From the NCBI GenBank assembly GCA_003343805.1, contig QAKM01000010.1, positions 1 to 25,873 of the forward strand: DNA of 25,873 nucleotides, written 5' to 3'. Position 1 is the first letter of the stretch. Every line of letters starts with the position of its first letter. Source of the DNA: Bacillota bacterium (GTDB taxonomy: Bacteria > Bacillota > Clostridia > Christensenellales > Borkfalkiaceae). The notes under the pieces were generated by a model. The model saw only the letters and a program-made list of their open reading frames with translations. It ran no database searches and was not told where the DNA came from. Position numbers and translations under genes: made by a program. Shown here one piece after another: positions 7,193 to 15,895 of this stretch.

Positions 7193-7213
7193 CCGATGTG
7201 CAAACGTTTGTAT
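7193..7213 (+). promoter_or_regulatory. LacI-type operator O2
   Basis: It contains GTGCAAACGTTTGTAT with the perfect 10-bp palindrome CAAACGTTTG centred on CG at 7205/7206, typical of LacI/GalR-family sites. Its centre is 56 bp from that of O1, and the two arms can pair as a 21-bp stem with a 30-base loop containing T8. The fit to a catabolite-repression (cre) site is poorer, so the local LacI-family protein is the likelier binder. Confidence 0.78.
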
Positions 7214-7243
7214 AAGCGAAAAATCTGTGTTTAGGAGGAAAAA

Positions 7244-8671
7244 ATGTACTATAGGGCACCGGAAAAAGCGGTCTGCGCGGATGTCATCCCGTTCTATGAA
7301 AACGGGGAGTTCAAGCTGTTTTATTTGAGGGATTACCGTGATATTTCTGTTCATGGCGAGGGGTGCCCGTGGTGCCTTCTCACAAGTTCCGATCTCGTTC
7401 ATTTTCACGATCACGGCCCCGTTCTTCTGCGCGGCGGAAAGGAGGAGCAGGACCTGTATGTGTTTACGGGCTGCTGCATTCGGGCGGGGGAGGAATACAT
7501 GATCTTCTATACGGGTCACAACCCGCATCTTCGCGAGAAGGGACTGCCCGAACAGAAGATCCTCCGCGCGACGAGCCGCGATCTTTTGCATTGGGAAAAG
7601 GACCGCGACTTCGTCTTTGCCGCACCCGACTGGCTGGAGATGCACGACTTCCGCGATCCGTTCGTCTTTTACGATGAGGAGCGGAAGGAGTACTGTATGC
7701 TGATCGCGGGGAGGCTGAAAAACGGAGATCCCTCGTCGGCGCGGGGCGTCACTCTGCTTGCGTGTTCGCCCGACCTCACGCATTGGGAAGTGGGGAAGGA
7801 GCCCTTCTATGCGCCGCACGCCTACTTTACGCACGAATGCCCCGACCTCTTCCGCATCGGCGATTGGTGGTACCTTGTGTTCAGCGAGTTCACCGACCGC
7901 ATCGTCACGACCTACCGCATGAGCCGTTCGCCTTTTGGGCCGTGGGTATCCCCCAAGATCAACAGCTTCGACGGCCATGCCTTCTATGCGGCCAAGAGCG
8001 CTTCGGACGGAAAGCGGCGCATCCTCTTCGGATGGAACTGCATCAAGCAGGACGAGCGCGACGATGCGCCCTGGCAGTGGGGCGGGACCATCATCCCGCA
8101 CGAGATCGTGCAGCAGCCGGACGGAACGCTTGCGGTGAAGTGCCCGCAGGAAGTTGCGGCGCAGTACCCCGACCGTCTGCCCGTTTTGGCGGGGAGGACG
8201 ATGGGAAGCGTCTCGTATCAGGACGGGAAGTACCTCCTCGGCGGAGAGGGGAAGAGCCTCTGTATGCTGGGGGCGATGCCCGAAAACGGCAAGATAGAGC
8301 TTTCCTTCACCGCCTCCGACGACTGCGGAGACTTCGGCCTCCTCCTTCGGGCGGATGCGGGCGTGGATGCCTACTACGCGGTGCGGTTCGAGCCGCGCTT
8401 CAACCGTCTGGCGATGGACATCCAGCCGCGTGCGGACAACACCCGTCATACGCAGGTGGATGTAGAGCGCTGGTGCCCCGTCGTGCCGGGAGAAAAGAAC
8501 AAACTGCTTATCCTCTTTGAGGGCAGCGTGCTCGAGGTGTACGTCAACGACAAAGTGGCGATGAGCGCGCGGATGTTCGACCGCAGAGAGGGAGACTTCG
8601 GCATTTTTACACACAATACGAGTGTGTGTTTTGAAGAGATCGGACTTTATCGGCAGGAGGAAGAAAGATGA
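7244..8671 (+). CDS. cytoplasmic glycoside hydrolase family 32 (beta-fructosidase-like)
   Basis: GH32 enzymes remove fructose from sucrose, inulin or levan by a retaining mechanism. This 475-residue protein has no signal peptide. The five-blade propeller comes first: blade 1 CADVIPFYENGEFKLFYLRD with D13 as the presumed nucleophile, FRDPFVF with D138 as transition-state stabiliser, and HECPDLF with E198 as acid/base. A beta-sandwich follows from about residue 330 (GKIELSFTAS; YYAVRFEPRFNRLAMDI). The usual WMNDPNG motif is absent; here the nucleophile lies in an ADVIPFY context, which marks a divergent GH32 branch. The start has GGAGG 6 bases upstream. It is the first gene of the operon and probably degrades imported oligosaccharides. 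The exact linkage cannot be read from sequence. Confidence 0.85.
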   Translation: MYYRAPEKAVCADVIPFYENGEFKLFYLRDYRDISVHGEGCPWCLLTSSDLVHFHDHGPVLLRGGKEEQDLYVFTGCCIRAGEEYMIFYTGHNPHLREKGLPEQKILRATSRDLLHWEKDRDFVFAAPDWLEMHDFRDPFVFYDEERKEYCMLIAGRLKNGDPSSARGVTLLACSPDLTHWEVGKEPFYAPHAYFTHECPDLFRIGDWWYLVFSEFTDRIVTTYRMSRSPFGPWVSPKINSFDGHAFYAAKSASDGKRRILFGWNCIKQDERDDAPWQWGGTIIPHEIVQQPDGTLAVKCPQEVAAQYPDRLPVLAGRTMGSVSYQDGKYLLGGEGKSLCMLGAMPENGKIELSFTASDDCGDFGLLLRADAGVDAYYAVRFEPRFNRLAMDIQPRADNTRHTQVDVERWCPVVPGEKNKLLILFEGSVLEVYVNDKVAMSARMFDRREGDFGIFTHNTSVCFEEIGLYRQEEER

Positions 8672-8862
8672 AAGGACAGTTGATCTCGTTCACGGTCAAG
8701 GCGGCGCTCTTTTTGCTGCTTGCCAACCTCGTGATGCTGTTCATCGTTCCCTTCGGAACGGCCGAGTGGTATATCACGGTCATCTCGGCGGGACTGATGG
8801 CAGTGCTTCTGGCGGCGATCCGCATCATTTACGCCGTGCGGGAGCGAAGGAACCGGAAATGA
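8668..8862 (+). CDS. small two-helix membrane protein of unknown function
   Basis: This 64-residue protein has two hydrophobic helices, about residues 8-28 and 34-55, with a short loop containing GTAEWY. It ends in a basic tail RERRNRK. I do not recognise a family. Its ATG overlaps the stop of the GH32 gene (ATGA) and its own TGA overlaps the ATG of the next gene, so translation is coupled on both sides; an AGGAGG lies 8 bases before its start. That placement argues it is a real gene rather than chance. It may help assemble or anchor the lipoprotein enzyme or the transporter, which is a guess. Confidence 0.75.
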   Translation: MKGQLISFTVKAALFLLLANLVMLFIVPFGTAEWYITVISAGLMAVLLAAIRIIYAVRERRNRK

Positions 8863-10886
8863 AGCGGCGCGCCGCGGCGGCCGTCCTCATGGCGGCCTGT
8901 CTTGCGGGATGCTGCCTGCTTCCCGCCTGTAAGAATAAGGAGGAAACGCCTGTGGTGACAGAGAAATTGACCTATGCCGACCTGTACGAGACGCAGCCCG
9001 TGCGCACCGCACCCATCGAGGGGAAGGCGGTCTACAAGGCGTCTTACGGCTATACGCTCATGCAGGAGCAGGGGTATAACCACTTCTTCTATCAGTACCG
9101 CGCTCAAGACGGCTCCTTTGCCGATATGACGGCAGAGGGTGAGGGCTGGCAGGGCGGAGGCGCCTCTTTGACGGGCGCACGGATGAAGGCGGGGGACGCA
9201 GATGCGGTGCGTACCTTTGTCGCTCCCGAATCGGGCGCCGTGCGCATCTTCGGCAATCCACGGCTGGTCTCGGGCTCGCAGGCGCACGTCACGCTGATGC
9301 AGGGCGGAAACGTCCTTGCGGAGTATGAGGTGACGGACGGGAAGGGGATCTGGCACGAACAGACCGTGACCCTCGAACGGGGGGATGAAGTGCGGTTTAT
9401 CGTCTCGGGAGATGCCGAGGTGGATTGGAACCCGACGATCGACTATACGCTTTCTGCCGAGAAGCTGCTCCATCACACCGTGGACGGCTATTACGGCGAT
9501 GTGCATCCCTTCTATGATGAGGCGAGCGGCAAGTTGTATATGTACTATCTCTCGACGGGGATGCAGGAGGGGGAGAAGAAGGAACAGTTTTCCTCGCTCC
9601 TCACCGTCAGCGACAATTTCGTGCAGTATGACGACGTCGAGCTGAAGATGGATGAACAGAACCCGCCCGAGCAGGAGCTCTATTATGCGCTCGGCGTGTA
9701 TGTCGATGCGGAGGGCCGCTACCGCAGCAGCTACGGAAAGGGCGGCTATGTGGGCGGTTCGGTGAGCGACGATCTGCTCGTCTGGCAGAACGCCGCCGAG
9801 CCCTACATCGACGAAGCGGACGGCCTGCTCAAATATACCTGGCGGGCGTACTTTGACGAGGGCGTCTGGTCGGGGCGCGATCCCGACATCACCTACGATG
9901 CGGAGAGCGGCACCTACTACTGCGTGGTCATGAATTACTACTCCCCGGCCGAAGCGAACGGCGAAAAGGGGCTGGCGCTCTATCGGGCGGGGGAGGACGG
10001 GAAGTTCTCCACCAAGGCGGTGCGGCTCGTCGATCTGACGGGCAGGGGAGATCCCGAGTGCCCGCAGCTCAAGAAGATCGGGAACAGGTGGTATCTCTTC
10101 TACTCGGTGTACGGCACGGGAACGGCGGGGAACGTCGGATACCTGCACTACCGCGTGGGAGACGAGGGCGCCTTGCCCGAAGAAGTGGACTGGAACAGCA
10201 AGGAAGAACACGCGCTCGAGGGCGGCGACCTGCACGCGGCACAGGTGTGCAGCGTGGGCGGGATGTGGTACCTCTTCGGATGGATCAACTATCGCCCGCA
10301 CGCAAACGTTTGGGGCGGCTATCTCAACCTTGCCCGCGAAGTGTATCAGCGGGAGGACGGCCTGCTCGCGACCCGCTGCGACGAGTATCTTTTGTCCCTC
10401 CTCAACCAGGGACACATTGCCTCCTTCGGTGCCGATGCTCGGCTCTATGGCATGGAGGCGCGGGACGGAGCGTTTGCGGTCACCTCTCAGACGGGCAGCG
10501 CACAGCTTGCGGGAACGTTCGGCCGCAGCCTCATCGAGGCGGAGATCGAGTTGCCGCTGTCGGCGTCCTCTGCGGGAGTGACGCTCTCGGAAAACGGGAC
10601 GACCTACCACGTCCGCCTGAAGCGGCAGAACGGAGAGCTGTATCTCTGCATCGAGAGCGGCTCGGCGGGGTGCAGCGTCAAGGTGGAGGATGCGGACGAG
10701 ACCACGTTTTCGCTGATCGTGGCGGCGGACGGACCCTTTATCGAAGCCTATTGCAACGGAAGCGTTTCCCTCTCCTCGCACACGGCACTCACGGGCAGCT
10801 ATACGCTCGGGCTTGCCGGCTCGGAGGGCGCGGAACTTTCGGCCGAAGTCTATAAGCTGGCCGATTACAACAACATCTTTGACTAA
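8859..10886 (+). CDS. surface lipoprotein, GH32-type hydrolase with N-terminal beta-sandwich domain
   Basis: This 675-residue exported lipoprotein has a signal peptide with two lipobox-like sites, LAGC18 and LPAC24. Residues 45-200 form a beta-rich domain (GGASLTGARM; VRIFGNPRL; DEVRFIVSGDAEV). The GH32-like propeller then starts with YYGDVHPFY (D214), followed by GRDPDITYD (D341) and DPECPQLKKIG (E400). A C-terminal beta-sandwich runs from about residue 530 and resembles the fructan-binding end domain of GH32 enzymes. All three catalytic acids are present. The ATG at 8859 is chosen because it begins the signal peptide and is coupled to the stop of the preceding gene; the frame stays open further upstream. 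It is paralogous over its length to the lipoprotein at 19949-21880. Likely role: cutting fructan at the cell surface before import. Confidence 0.83.
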   Translation: MKRRAAAAVLMAACLAGCCLLPACKNKEETPVVTEKLTYADLYETQPVRTAPIEGKAVYKASYGYTLMQEQGYNHFFYQYRAQDGSFADMTAEGEGWQGGGASLTGARMKAGDADAVRTFVAPESGAVRIFGNPRLVSGSQAHVTLMQGGNVLAEYEVTDGKGIWHEQTVTLERGDEVRFIVSGDAEVDWNPTIDYTLSAEKLLHHTVDGYYGDVHPFYDEASGKLYMYYLSTGMQEGEKKEQFSSLLTVSDNFVQYDDVELKMDEQNPPEQELYYALGVYVDAEGRYRSSYGKGGYVGGSVSDDLLVWQNAAEPYIDEADGLLKYTWRAYFDEGVWSGRDPDITYDAESGTYYCVVMNYYSPAEANGEKGLALYRAGEDGKFSTKAVRLVDLTGRGDPECPQLKKIGNRWYLFYSVYGTGTAGNVGYLHYRVGDEGALPEEVDWNSKEEHALEGGDLHAAQVCSVGGMWYLFGWINYRPHANVWGGYLNLAREVYQREDGLLATRCDEYLLSLLNQGHIASFGADARLYGMEARDGAFAVTSQTGSAQLAGTFGRSLIEAEIELPLSASSAGVTLSENGTTYHVRLKRQNGELYLCIESGSAGCSVKVEDADETTFSLIVAADGPFIEAYCNGSVSLSSHTALTGSYTLGLAGSEGAELSAEVYKLADYNNIFD

Positions 10887-10904
10887 CAATATGGAGGAAA
10901 GATT

Positions 10905-12881
10905 ATGAGACCGATCACCAAAAAAATCGCCTGCATCGCGACTTCCGCCCTGCTTGGCATGACGCTGCTCGTCGGCTGTACGGATACGGGCGCGACGGGT
11001 ACGGGAAAGAACACGGATGACTCCTTCTCGATGGTCGCAACGTGGACCTCGAGCGGGCTCGTCAATCACTACGACAGCAATACGAACTGCAACGCATTCG
11101 ACTACTTCGTGGTGGAAGGTCTGTGGCGGTATGTCCGCTCGACGGACGAGATCTTCTGTCAGCTTGCCGCGGAGCTTCCCACCCATTCGGAGGCGCCCAT
11201 CGAGACGTACAAGGATGTGATGGGGGCGGATGCCTACGAGTATTACGTCGAAAACGGTGCGACGACCGTTCCCGTGACGACGGGAAAGATCCGCGAGGAT
11301 GCCAAGTGGCAGAACGGCGAGGACTTTACCGCCAAGGACGTGTGGGCGTACTACTACATCATCCATCCCACGTCGAGCAACTACATGGCGGCGGTCAACG
11401 TCGTCGACGACAAGACGGTGGAGTTCGTCTGGAATCCCTTGAAGGAGCCCGCCGACACCGTCAAGGAGCTGCTCCTTGCGCAGGACAAGTCGGGTACCGT
11501 CAAGTACGACGTCTTTTCCTCCTACGTCGATCCCGTCTATGAGATCGTCATGGGGAGCGAAGTCAACGAAAATCCCAACCTCTGGGGTGCCTTCAACCGC
11601 TTCACGTCGGGCGATGCGCTCACCGAACTCAACGTCACGCGAAACGCCTTCTACAACTACAGCCCGAGCTGGTATGTGGCGACCGGCCCCTTCAAGCTGG
11701 ACACCTTCTCGGCGACGCAGATCCTTCTCGTCAAGAACGAATACTATTGGAATGCAGATAACATCGGTTTCAAGGAAGTGCGCCTGTATTCCTCCAACGA
11801 CCTCAACCAGACGTATTCGCTCATCACGAACGGCTATGTCGACTATTATGACGGCTTTATCCAGAAGGATACGCTCGAGAGTATGCTTGCCTCCAATTCC
11901 GATCTCGTCAATCTGAAGATGTACGACCCCGGCTCTATCGGCATCACCTTCAACCTCGAGTGCGAGCTTCTGACGCCCGGCGTGAGAAGGGCATTCCAAT
12001 ACATCTTCGACCGCGAAGAGATCACGCTTGCCGCCAACCCCTATGCGACGACGTCCTATTATCCGCTCATGGGCATGGCGGAATCGGAAGCCAGGACATA
12101 CATGAGCGAGGAGCACTTCAACGCGCTGCCCAAGTATTCCTACGATCAGGAGAAGGCGGCCGAGCTGCTGGAAGCGGAGGGCTGGACCAAGCGCGACGGG
12201 CTCTGGTATGACGCGAACGGCGAGCAGGTCCGCCTCACCCTCGGGGCGCCCAGCACGCACGACATCTCCTCGACGGCGGCCGAGGCGGCAGCGGCGCAGC
12301 TCACGACCTTCGGCATCACCATCGACCTTCTGAAGTCGAGCAACTACTACTCCAATGCGACGGCGGAGAACAGCCCCTACGATCTCACCCTCGAGTGGAC
12401 GGACCTCAATATGTCCTTCTCCTATCCGACGGGTTCGTACAGCCAGTTCTCGAGCGTCTATTCGCAGTGGGTCCATGTGGAACGCTATCCGACCGACTAC
12501 GAAGATCCGCAGAAGGCGGGCAACGTCAAGCTCGTGTTCAACGGCCTGGACGGCGATACCAACACCTATGAGTTCGCCGACTACATCAATTCCTTCTATT
12601 CGGTGGATGAGGAGGAGCTCACTTACCTCGTCGACGTGTTCAACACCGGCCTTGCAGAACTTGACCTCGGCATCCAGTTCTTCCAGAACGTGACGGCTTC
12701 CACCCTCAACGTGGGCAAAGTGAGCGGCGTTCCGCTGCAGGACTACTGGTCGCAGGACCGCAATGTGACGTATGTTCCCGAGGCGGGCACGGACGACTTC
12801 TTTGAAGTGGCGCGCACCAACCTCGTGTATGCGACCAACTATATGTTCATCAACGGCGTCTATCAGCCCAACCGGGCCTGA
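10905..12881 (+). CDS. family 5 (Opp/Dpp-type) ABC transporter solute-binding lipoprotein
   Basis: This 658-residue lipoprotein captures substrate for the ABC importer encoded next to it. The signal peptide ends in the lipobox LLVGC25. Family 5 (SBP_bac_5) features are visible: WQNGEDFTAKDVWAYYY (about residues 142-158), SPSWYVATGPFKLDTF, YYWNADNIGFKEVRLY, and LTPGVRRAFQYIFDREEI. The protein is over 100 residues longer than typical DppA/OppA, with acidic, aromatic-rich insertions. Opp/Dpp-type binding proteins usually take peptides, but several members of the family carry oligosaccharides. The hydrolases in this operon point to fructo-oligosaccharides here, which is inference. GGAGG lies 8 bases before the ATG. 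Confidence 0.9.
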   Translation: MRPITKKIACIATSALLGMTLLVGCTDTGATGTGKNTDDSFSMVATWTSSGLVNHYDSNTNCNAFDYFVVEGLWRYVRSTDEIFCQLAAELPTHSEAPIETYKDVMGADAYEYYVENGATTVPVTTGKIREDAKWQNGEDFTAKDVWAYYYIIHPTSSNYMAAVNVVDDKTVEFVWNPLKEPADTVKELLLAQDKSGTVKYDVFSSYVDPVYEIVMGSEVNENPNLWGAFNRFTSGDALTELNVTRNAFYNYSPSWYVATGPFKLDTFSATQILLVKNEYYWNADNIGFKEVRLYSSNDLNQTYSLITNGYVDYYDGFIQKDTLESMLASNSDLVNLKMYDPGSIGITFNLECELLTPGVRRAFQYIFDREEITLAANPYATTSYYPLMGMAESEARTYMSEEHFNALPKYSYDQEKAAELLEAEGWTKRDGLWYDANGEQVRLTLGAPSTHDISSTAAEAAAAQLTTFGITIDLLKSSNYYSNATAENSPYDLTLEWTDLNMSFSYPTGSYSQFSSVYSQWVHVERYPTDYEDPQKAGNVKLVFNGLDGDTNTYEFADYINSFYSVDEEELTYLVDVFNTGLAELDLGIQFFQNVTASTLNVGKVSGVPLQDYWSQDRNVTYVPEAGTDDFFEVARTNLVYATNYMFINGVYQPNRA

Positions 12882-12892
12882 GGGAGGCGCTT

Positions 12893-13957
12893 ATGGAAGC
12901 AAACACGGCCGCCCTGCCGAAGGGGAAACGCTTCCTCTCCGCTCTGGGCAAGTTCTTTCAGAAATACAGCTATTTCTTTGCAAAGGTCGGCATATCGCTG
13001 CTCACGCTGGCGCTCTCCATCATTGCGCTCTTCTTCCTGCTGCGCATGATCCCGGGCGACATCGTGGAGCTCTATGCCCTCAAACTGCAGAATCAGCAGG
13101 GCATCACCTTCGAGAGAGCTTATGAGCTCGCGGCGCAGCTCCTCAATTACGATCCCAACGAGAATGTCTTTCAGGCCTTTCTCCGTTACATCGGCGGGCT
13201 GTTCCGCGGGGAGCTGGGGACGTCCTACCTTGAGACGGGCGTCTCCGCCAACAGCCTCATTGCGACGCGCCTTCCCTGGACGCTGTTCATCTCGTCCGTC
13301 TCGCTCTTTCTGAGCTTTTTCATCGGCATTGCGGTCGGCGGGTATGTGGCGCAGAAGCGCAAGGGCGTTGCCAATAAGGTCGCTTCGGGGTTCATTGCGA
13401 TCTCGGGTTCGGTGCCCGATTACCTCATTGCCCTCATCCTCGTCATCGTCTTTGCCTATCAGCTCAAGTGGTTCCCTGCGCAGAACAATTACGATGCCTT
13501 TTCGGTGACGCCGGGCTTTAACCTTCCCTTCATCGGAAGCGTGCTCTATTATGCCTTCCTGCCCATCCTCTCGTACACGATCGTACAGACGGGCAACTGG
13601 ATCCTGCATATGCGCGGAAGCTGCATCGGCGTTCTGGGCGAGGACTATATCCTGGCGGCGCGGGCGAGGGGACTTTCCGAACGCACCATCCGCACCAAGT
13701 ACATGAAAAAGAATGCGCTCCTGCCGCTCATCACGCAGTTCGGCGTCTCCTTCGGGGCGCTGTTCGGCGGGGCGACGCTCATGGAGAGCATCTTCAACTA
13801 TCCCGGGATCGGGCTGGAGATCTCCAACCGCATCATCAGCAAGGATTACATGGTCGTGCAGGGGCTCATCTTCTTCTCTGCCGCCATGGTCATCCTCGTC
13901 AATCTTGTGGTCGATCTCATCTATCCGCTCGTCGATCCGAGGGTGAGAAAGGGGTGA
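12893..13957 (+). CDS. ABC transporter permease, DppB/OppB type
   Basis: This 354-residue inner-membrane subunit forms half of the translocation channel. The first membrane helix is at about residues 35-58 (ISLLTLALSIIALFFLL). A large extracytoplasmic loop with GLFRGELGTSYLETG follows, then further helices. The cytoplasmic coupling loop carries LAARARGLSERTIRTKYMKKNALLPLI (about 251-277). GGATLMESIFNYPGIG after it is typical of the DppB/OppB family. The start has GGGAGG 6 bases upstream and lies 11 bases after the binding-protein gene. Confidence 0.93.
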   Translation: MEANTAALPKGKRFLSALGKFFQKYSYFFAKVGISLLTLALSIIALFFLLRMIPGDIVELYALKLQNQQGITFERAYELAAQLLNYDPNENVFQAFLRYIGGLFRGELGTSYLETGVSANSLIATRLPWTLFISSVSLFLSFFIGIAVGGYVAQKRKGVANKVASGFIAISGSVPDYLIALILVIVFAYQLKWFPAQNNYDAFSVTPGFNLPFIGSVLYYAFLPILSYTIVQTGNWILHMRGSCIGVLGEDYILAARARGLSERTIRTKYMKKNALLPLITQFGVSFGALFGGATLMESIFNYPGIGLEISNRIISKDYMVVQGLIFFSAAMVILVNLVVDLIYPLVDPRVRKG

Positions 13958-13961
13958 GATC

Positions 13962-14879
13962 ATGAAGAATACACAGGAAAATACCGTGCATACCGCGCTT
14001 TCCGCCGTGGGGCATTTCTTCGGAGAGCTGGGCTGTTCTCTTGCAAAGGGATTGAGGAAGTTCTTCTCGAACGGCAAGACCATCGTCGGATTTGCCATCC
14101 TCGTCTTCTTTTTCCTGGTCGCCATCTTCGGTCCGCTGCTCTTCCCCTATAACTCGGATACCGACATGGCGAACAGCTATCTGATGCCCTCGTGGGAGCA
14201 TCCCTTCGGGACCGACTGGCTGGGCAGGGACGTGTTCCGGCAGGTCATTGCGGGAACGGGTTCCGTTCTCGAGATCGCCTTCTATTCGGCCGTGTTCACC
14301 GTCGTCATCGGCACGGTGCTCGGCATCGTCAGCGGGTATCTCGGAGGCTGGGTGGACAAGGTCATCATGGCCGTCACCAACATCTTCCTCTCCATCCCGT
14401 CCTTCCCCATCTATCTGCTGCTTGCCGCCATCGTCACCATCAACACGCCCGTCTCGCTCTCGGTCATCATCTCCATCTGGAGCTGGGCGGGACTGTGCCG
14501 GGCCGTGCGCGTCCAGATCATGAGCCTCAAGGAGCGCGATTTCATCCAGATCTGCACCGTCATGCACATGAGCAAGGCGCACATCATCTTCCGGGAACTG
14601 CTTCCCAACGTCTTTTCCTACATTGCGATCAACTTTGTCATGGCGATGCGCAACGCCATCATGGCGAGCGTCGGCATCATGCTCGTGGGGCTTGCGGCGT
14701 ACGATCCCACCAACTGGGGCGCCATCATCAACGCGGCCCGCACGAAGGGGCTCATGAACATCAAGAACATCTACATCCTGCTCTATCCGCTCATCTGCAT
14801 CATCGTCTTTCAGATCTCGACGCTGCTGCTCGCGAACGGGCTGGATGAGACGCTCAATCCCCGTCTGAAGGTCATGTGA
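13962..14879 (+). CDS. ABC transporter permease, DppC/OppC type
   Basis: This 305-residue permease is the partner of the preceding subunit. It has an N-terminal membrane helix near residues 42-64 (IVGFAILVFFFLVAIFGPL) and the characteristic HPFGTDWLGRDVFRQVIAG motif at about 79-97. The coupling segment with HMSKAHIIFRELLPNVF lies near residues 203-219. The gene starts 4 bases after its partner and ends 8 bases before the ATG of the first ATPase, so the transporter genes are co-translated in order B, C, D, F. Confidence 0.94.
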   Translation: MKNTQENTVHTALSAVGHFFGELGCSLAKGLRKFFSNGKTIVGFAILVFFFLVAIFGPLLFPYNSDTDMANSYLMPSWEHPFGTDWLGRDVFRQVIAGTGSVLEIAFYSAVFTVVIGTVLGIVSGYLGGWVDKVIMAVTNIFLSIPSFPIYLLLAAIVTINTPVSLSVIISIWSWAGLCRAVRVQIMSLKERDFIQICTVMHMSKAHIIFRELLPNVFSYIAINFVMAMRNAIMASVGIMLVGLAAYDPTNWGAIINAARTKGLMNIKNIYILLYPLICIIVFQISTLLLANGLDETLNPRLKVM

Positions 14880-14887
14880 GGTGGAGT

Positions 14888-15895
14888 ATGCAGACACAAA
14901 CAGACAACATTGCCCTCTTTTCTCACGTTTCCATCGACTATCCGCTCAAGAAATACACCCTCCGTGCCGTGACCGATGTCACCTTTGCCCTCAAGCGGGG
15001 TGCGATCACGGCGCTCGTGGGGGAGAGCGGGTCGGGCAAGACGACGCTTGCTTCCTCGCTCATCCGCTGCATCTCCGAACCGGGACGGGTCGCGGAAGGG
15101 GAGATCTCCTTCTTCGGCAGGGACGGCGGGGAGATCCGCGCCGACCTTCTTTCGGACAAGGAGATGCGTGCCTTCCGCTGGAGCAAGGTCTCGATGGTCT
15201 TTCAGGCGGCGCAGAGTGCGCTCAATCCCGTCCTCACGGTGCGCGAACAGTTCACCGAGACGCTGGAGGCGCACGGGGAGAAACTCCCGAAGGAGGCGCG
15301 GGAAGCCAGGTTTTATGACCTTCTGGGCTATGTCAAGCTGGATGCGGAGCGCGTGCTTGCCTCCTATCCGCATGAGCTCTCGGGCGGCATGAAGCAGCGC
15401 GTGATGATCGCCTTTGCGCTTCTGCTCGATCCCGAGCTCATCATCCTGGACGAGCCGACGACGGCGCTCGACGTCATCACGCAGAACTACATCTTTACGC
15501 TTTTAAAGCAGATCAACCGCGAGCGCGGCATCTCGATGCTCCTCATGACGCACGATATCAGTGTCGTTGCCAAATTTGCGGACTATGTGGGCGTCATGTA
15601 CGGCGGGCGGCTGATGGAGTACGGCGATGTGAGGACGGTCTTTCACCGCCGCGAACATCCCTACACGGCGGGGCTCATCGGGGCGACGCCCTCCATCATC
15701 GGCGATATCTCCGAGATGAAGCCCATCGAGGGCAGCCCGCCCGACCTTCTCGATCTTCCCAAGGGCTGCATCTTTGCCCCGCGCTGCCCCAAGTGCCGCG
15801 ATATCTGTCTGACGGCGGAGCCGCCCATGCGGGAGTTCGCGGACGGCAGCAAGGGAAAATGTTATTTCTTCCGGGAGGCGGACTATGCAGGATAA
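14888..15895 (+). CDS. ABC transporter ATP-binding protein, DppD/OppD type
   Basis: This is a 335-residue cytoplasmic ATPase. It has Walker A GESGSGKTT (about residues 46-54), signature LSGGMKQRVMIA (about 162-173) and Walker B LIILDEPTTALD (about 181-192). The OppD/F-type C-terminal segment is rich in cysteine (GCIFAPRCPKCRDIC). The frame also contains a GTG at 14876, but the ATG at 14888 has GAGGTGG just upstream and is taken as the start. It pairs with the next ATPase to form the heterodimer that drives the importer. Confidence 0.93.
   Translation: MQTQTDNIALFSHVSIDYPLKKYTLRAVTDVTFALKRGAITALVGESGSGKTTLASSLIRCISEPGRVAEGEISFFGRDGGEIRADLLSDKEMRAFRWSKVSMVFQAAQSALNPVLTVREQFTETLEAHGEKLPKEAREARFYDLLGYVKLDAERVLASYPHELSGGMKQRVMIAFALLLDPELIILDEPTTALDVITQNYIFTLLKQINRERGISMLLMTHDISVVAKFADYVGVMYGGRLMEYGDVRTVFHRREHPYTAGLIGATPSIIGDISEMKPIEGSPPDLLDLPKGCIFAPRCPKCRDICLTAEPPMREFADGSKGKCYFFREADYAG

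Noticed and set aside
7193..7213. O2 as a CcpA catabolite-repression (cre) site
   Set aside because: The match to TGWAANCGNTNWCA fails at several positions, while the symmetrical pair with O1 next to a divergent lacI gene fits the local regulator better.
7127..8614. Minus-strand open frame of 495 codons
   Set aside because: It lies opposite the cytoplasmic GH32 gene and would cross the operators and promoter; no domain is visible.
8829..12476. Very long minus-strand open frame (about 1200 codons)
   Set aside because: It is antisense to the GH32 lipoprotein and binding-protein genes. Its composition (Arg, Val, Ala, Asp rich, no domain) is typical of a frame kept open by GC-rich codons on the real strand.
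12863..14125. Minus-strand open frame of 420 codons
   Set aside because: It lies opposite two well-recognised ABC permease genes and shows only charged low-complexity translation.
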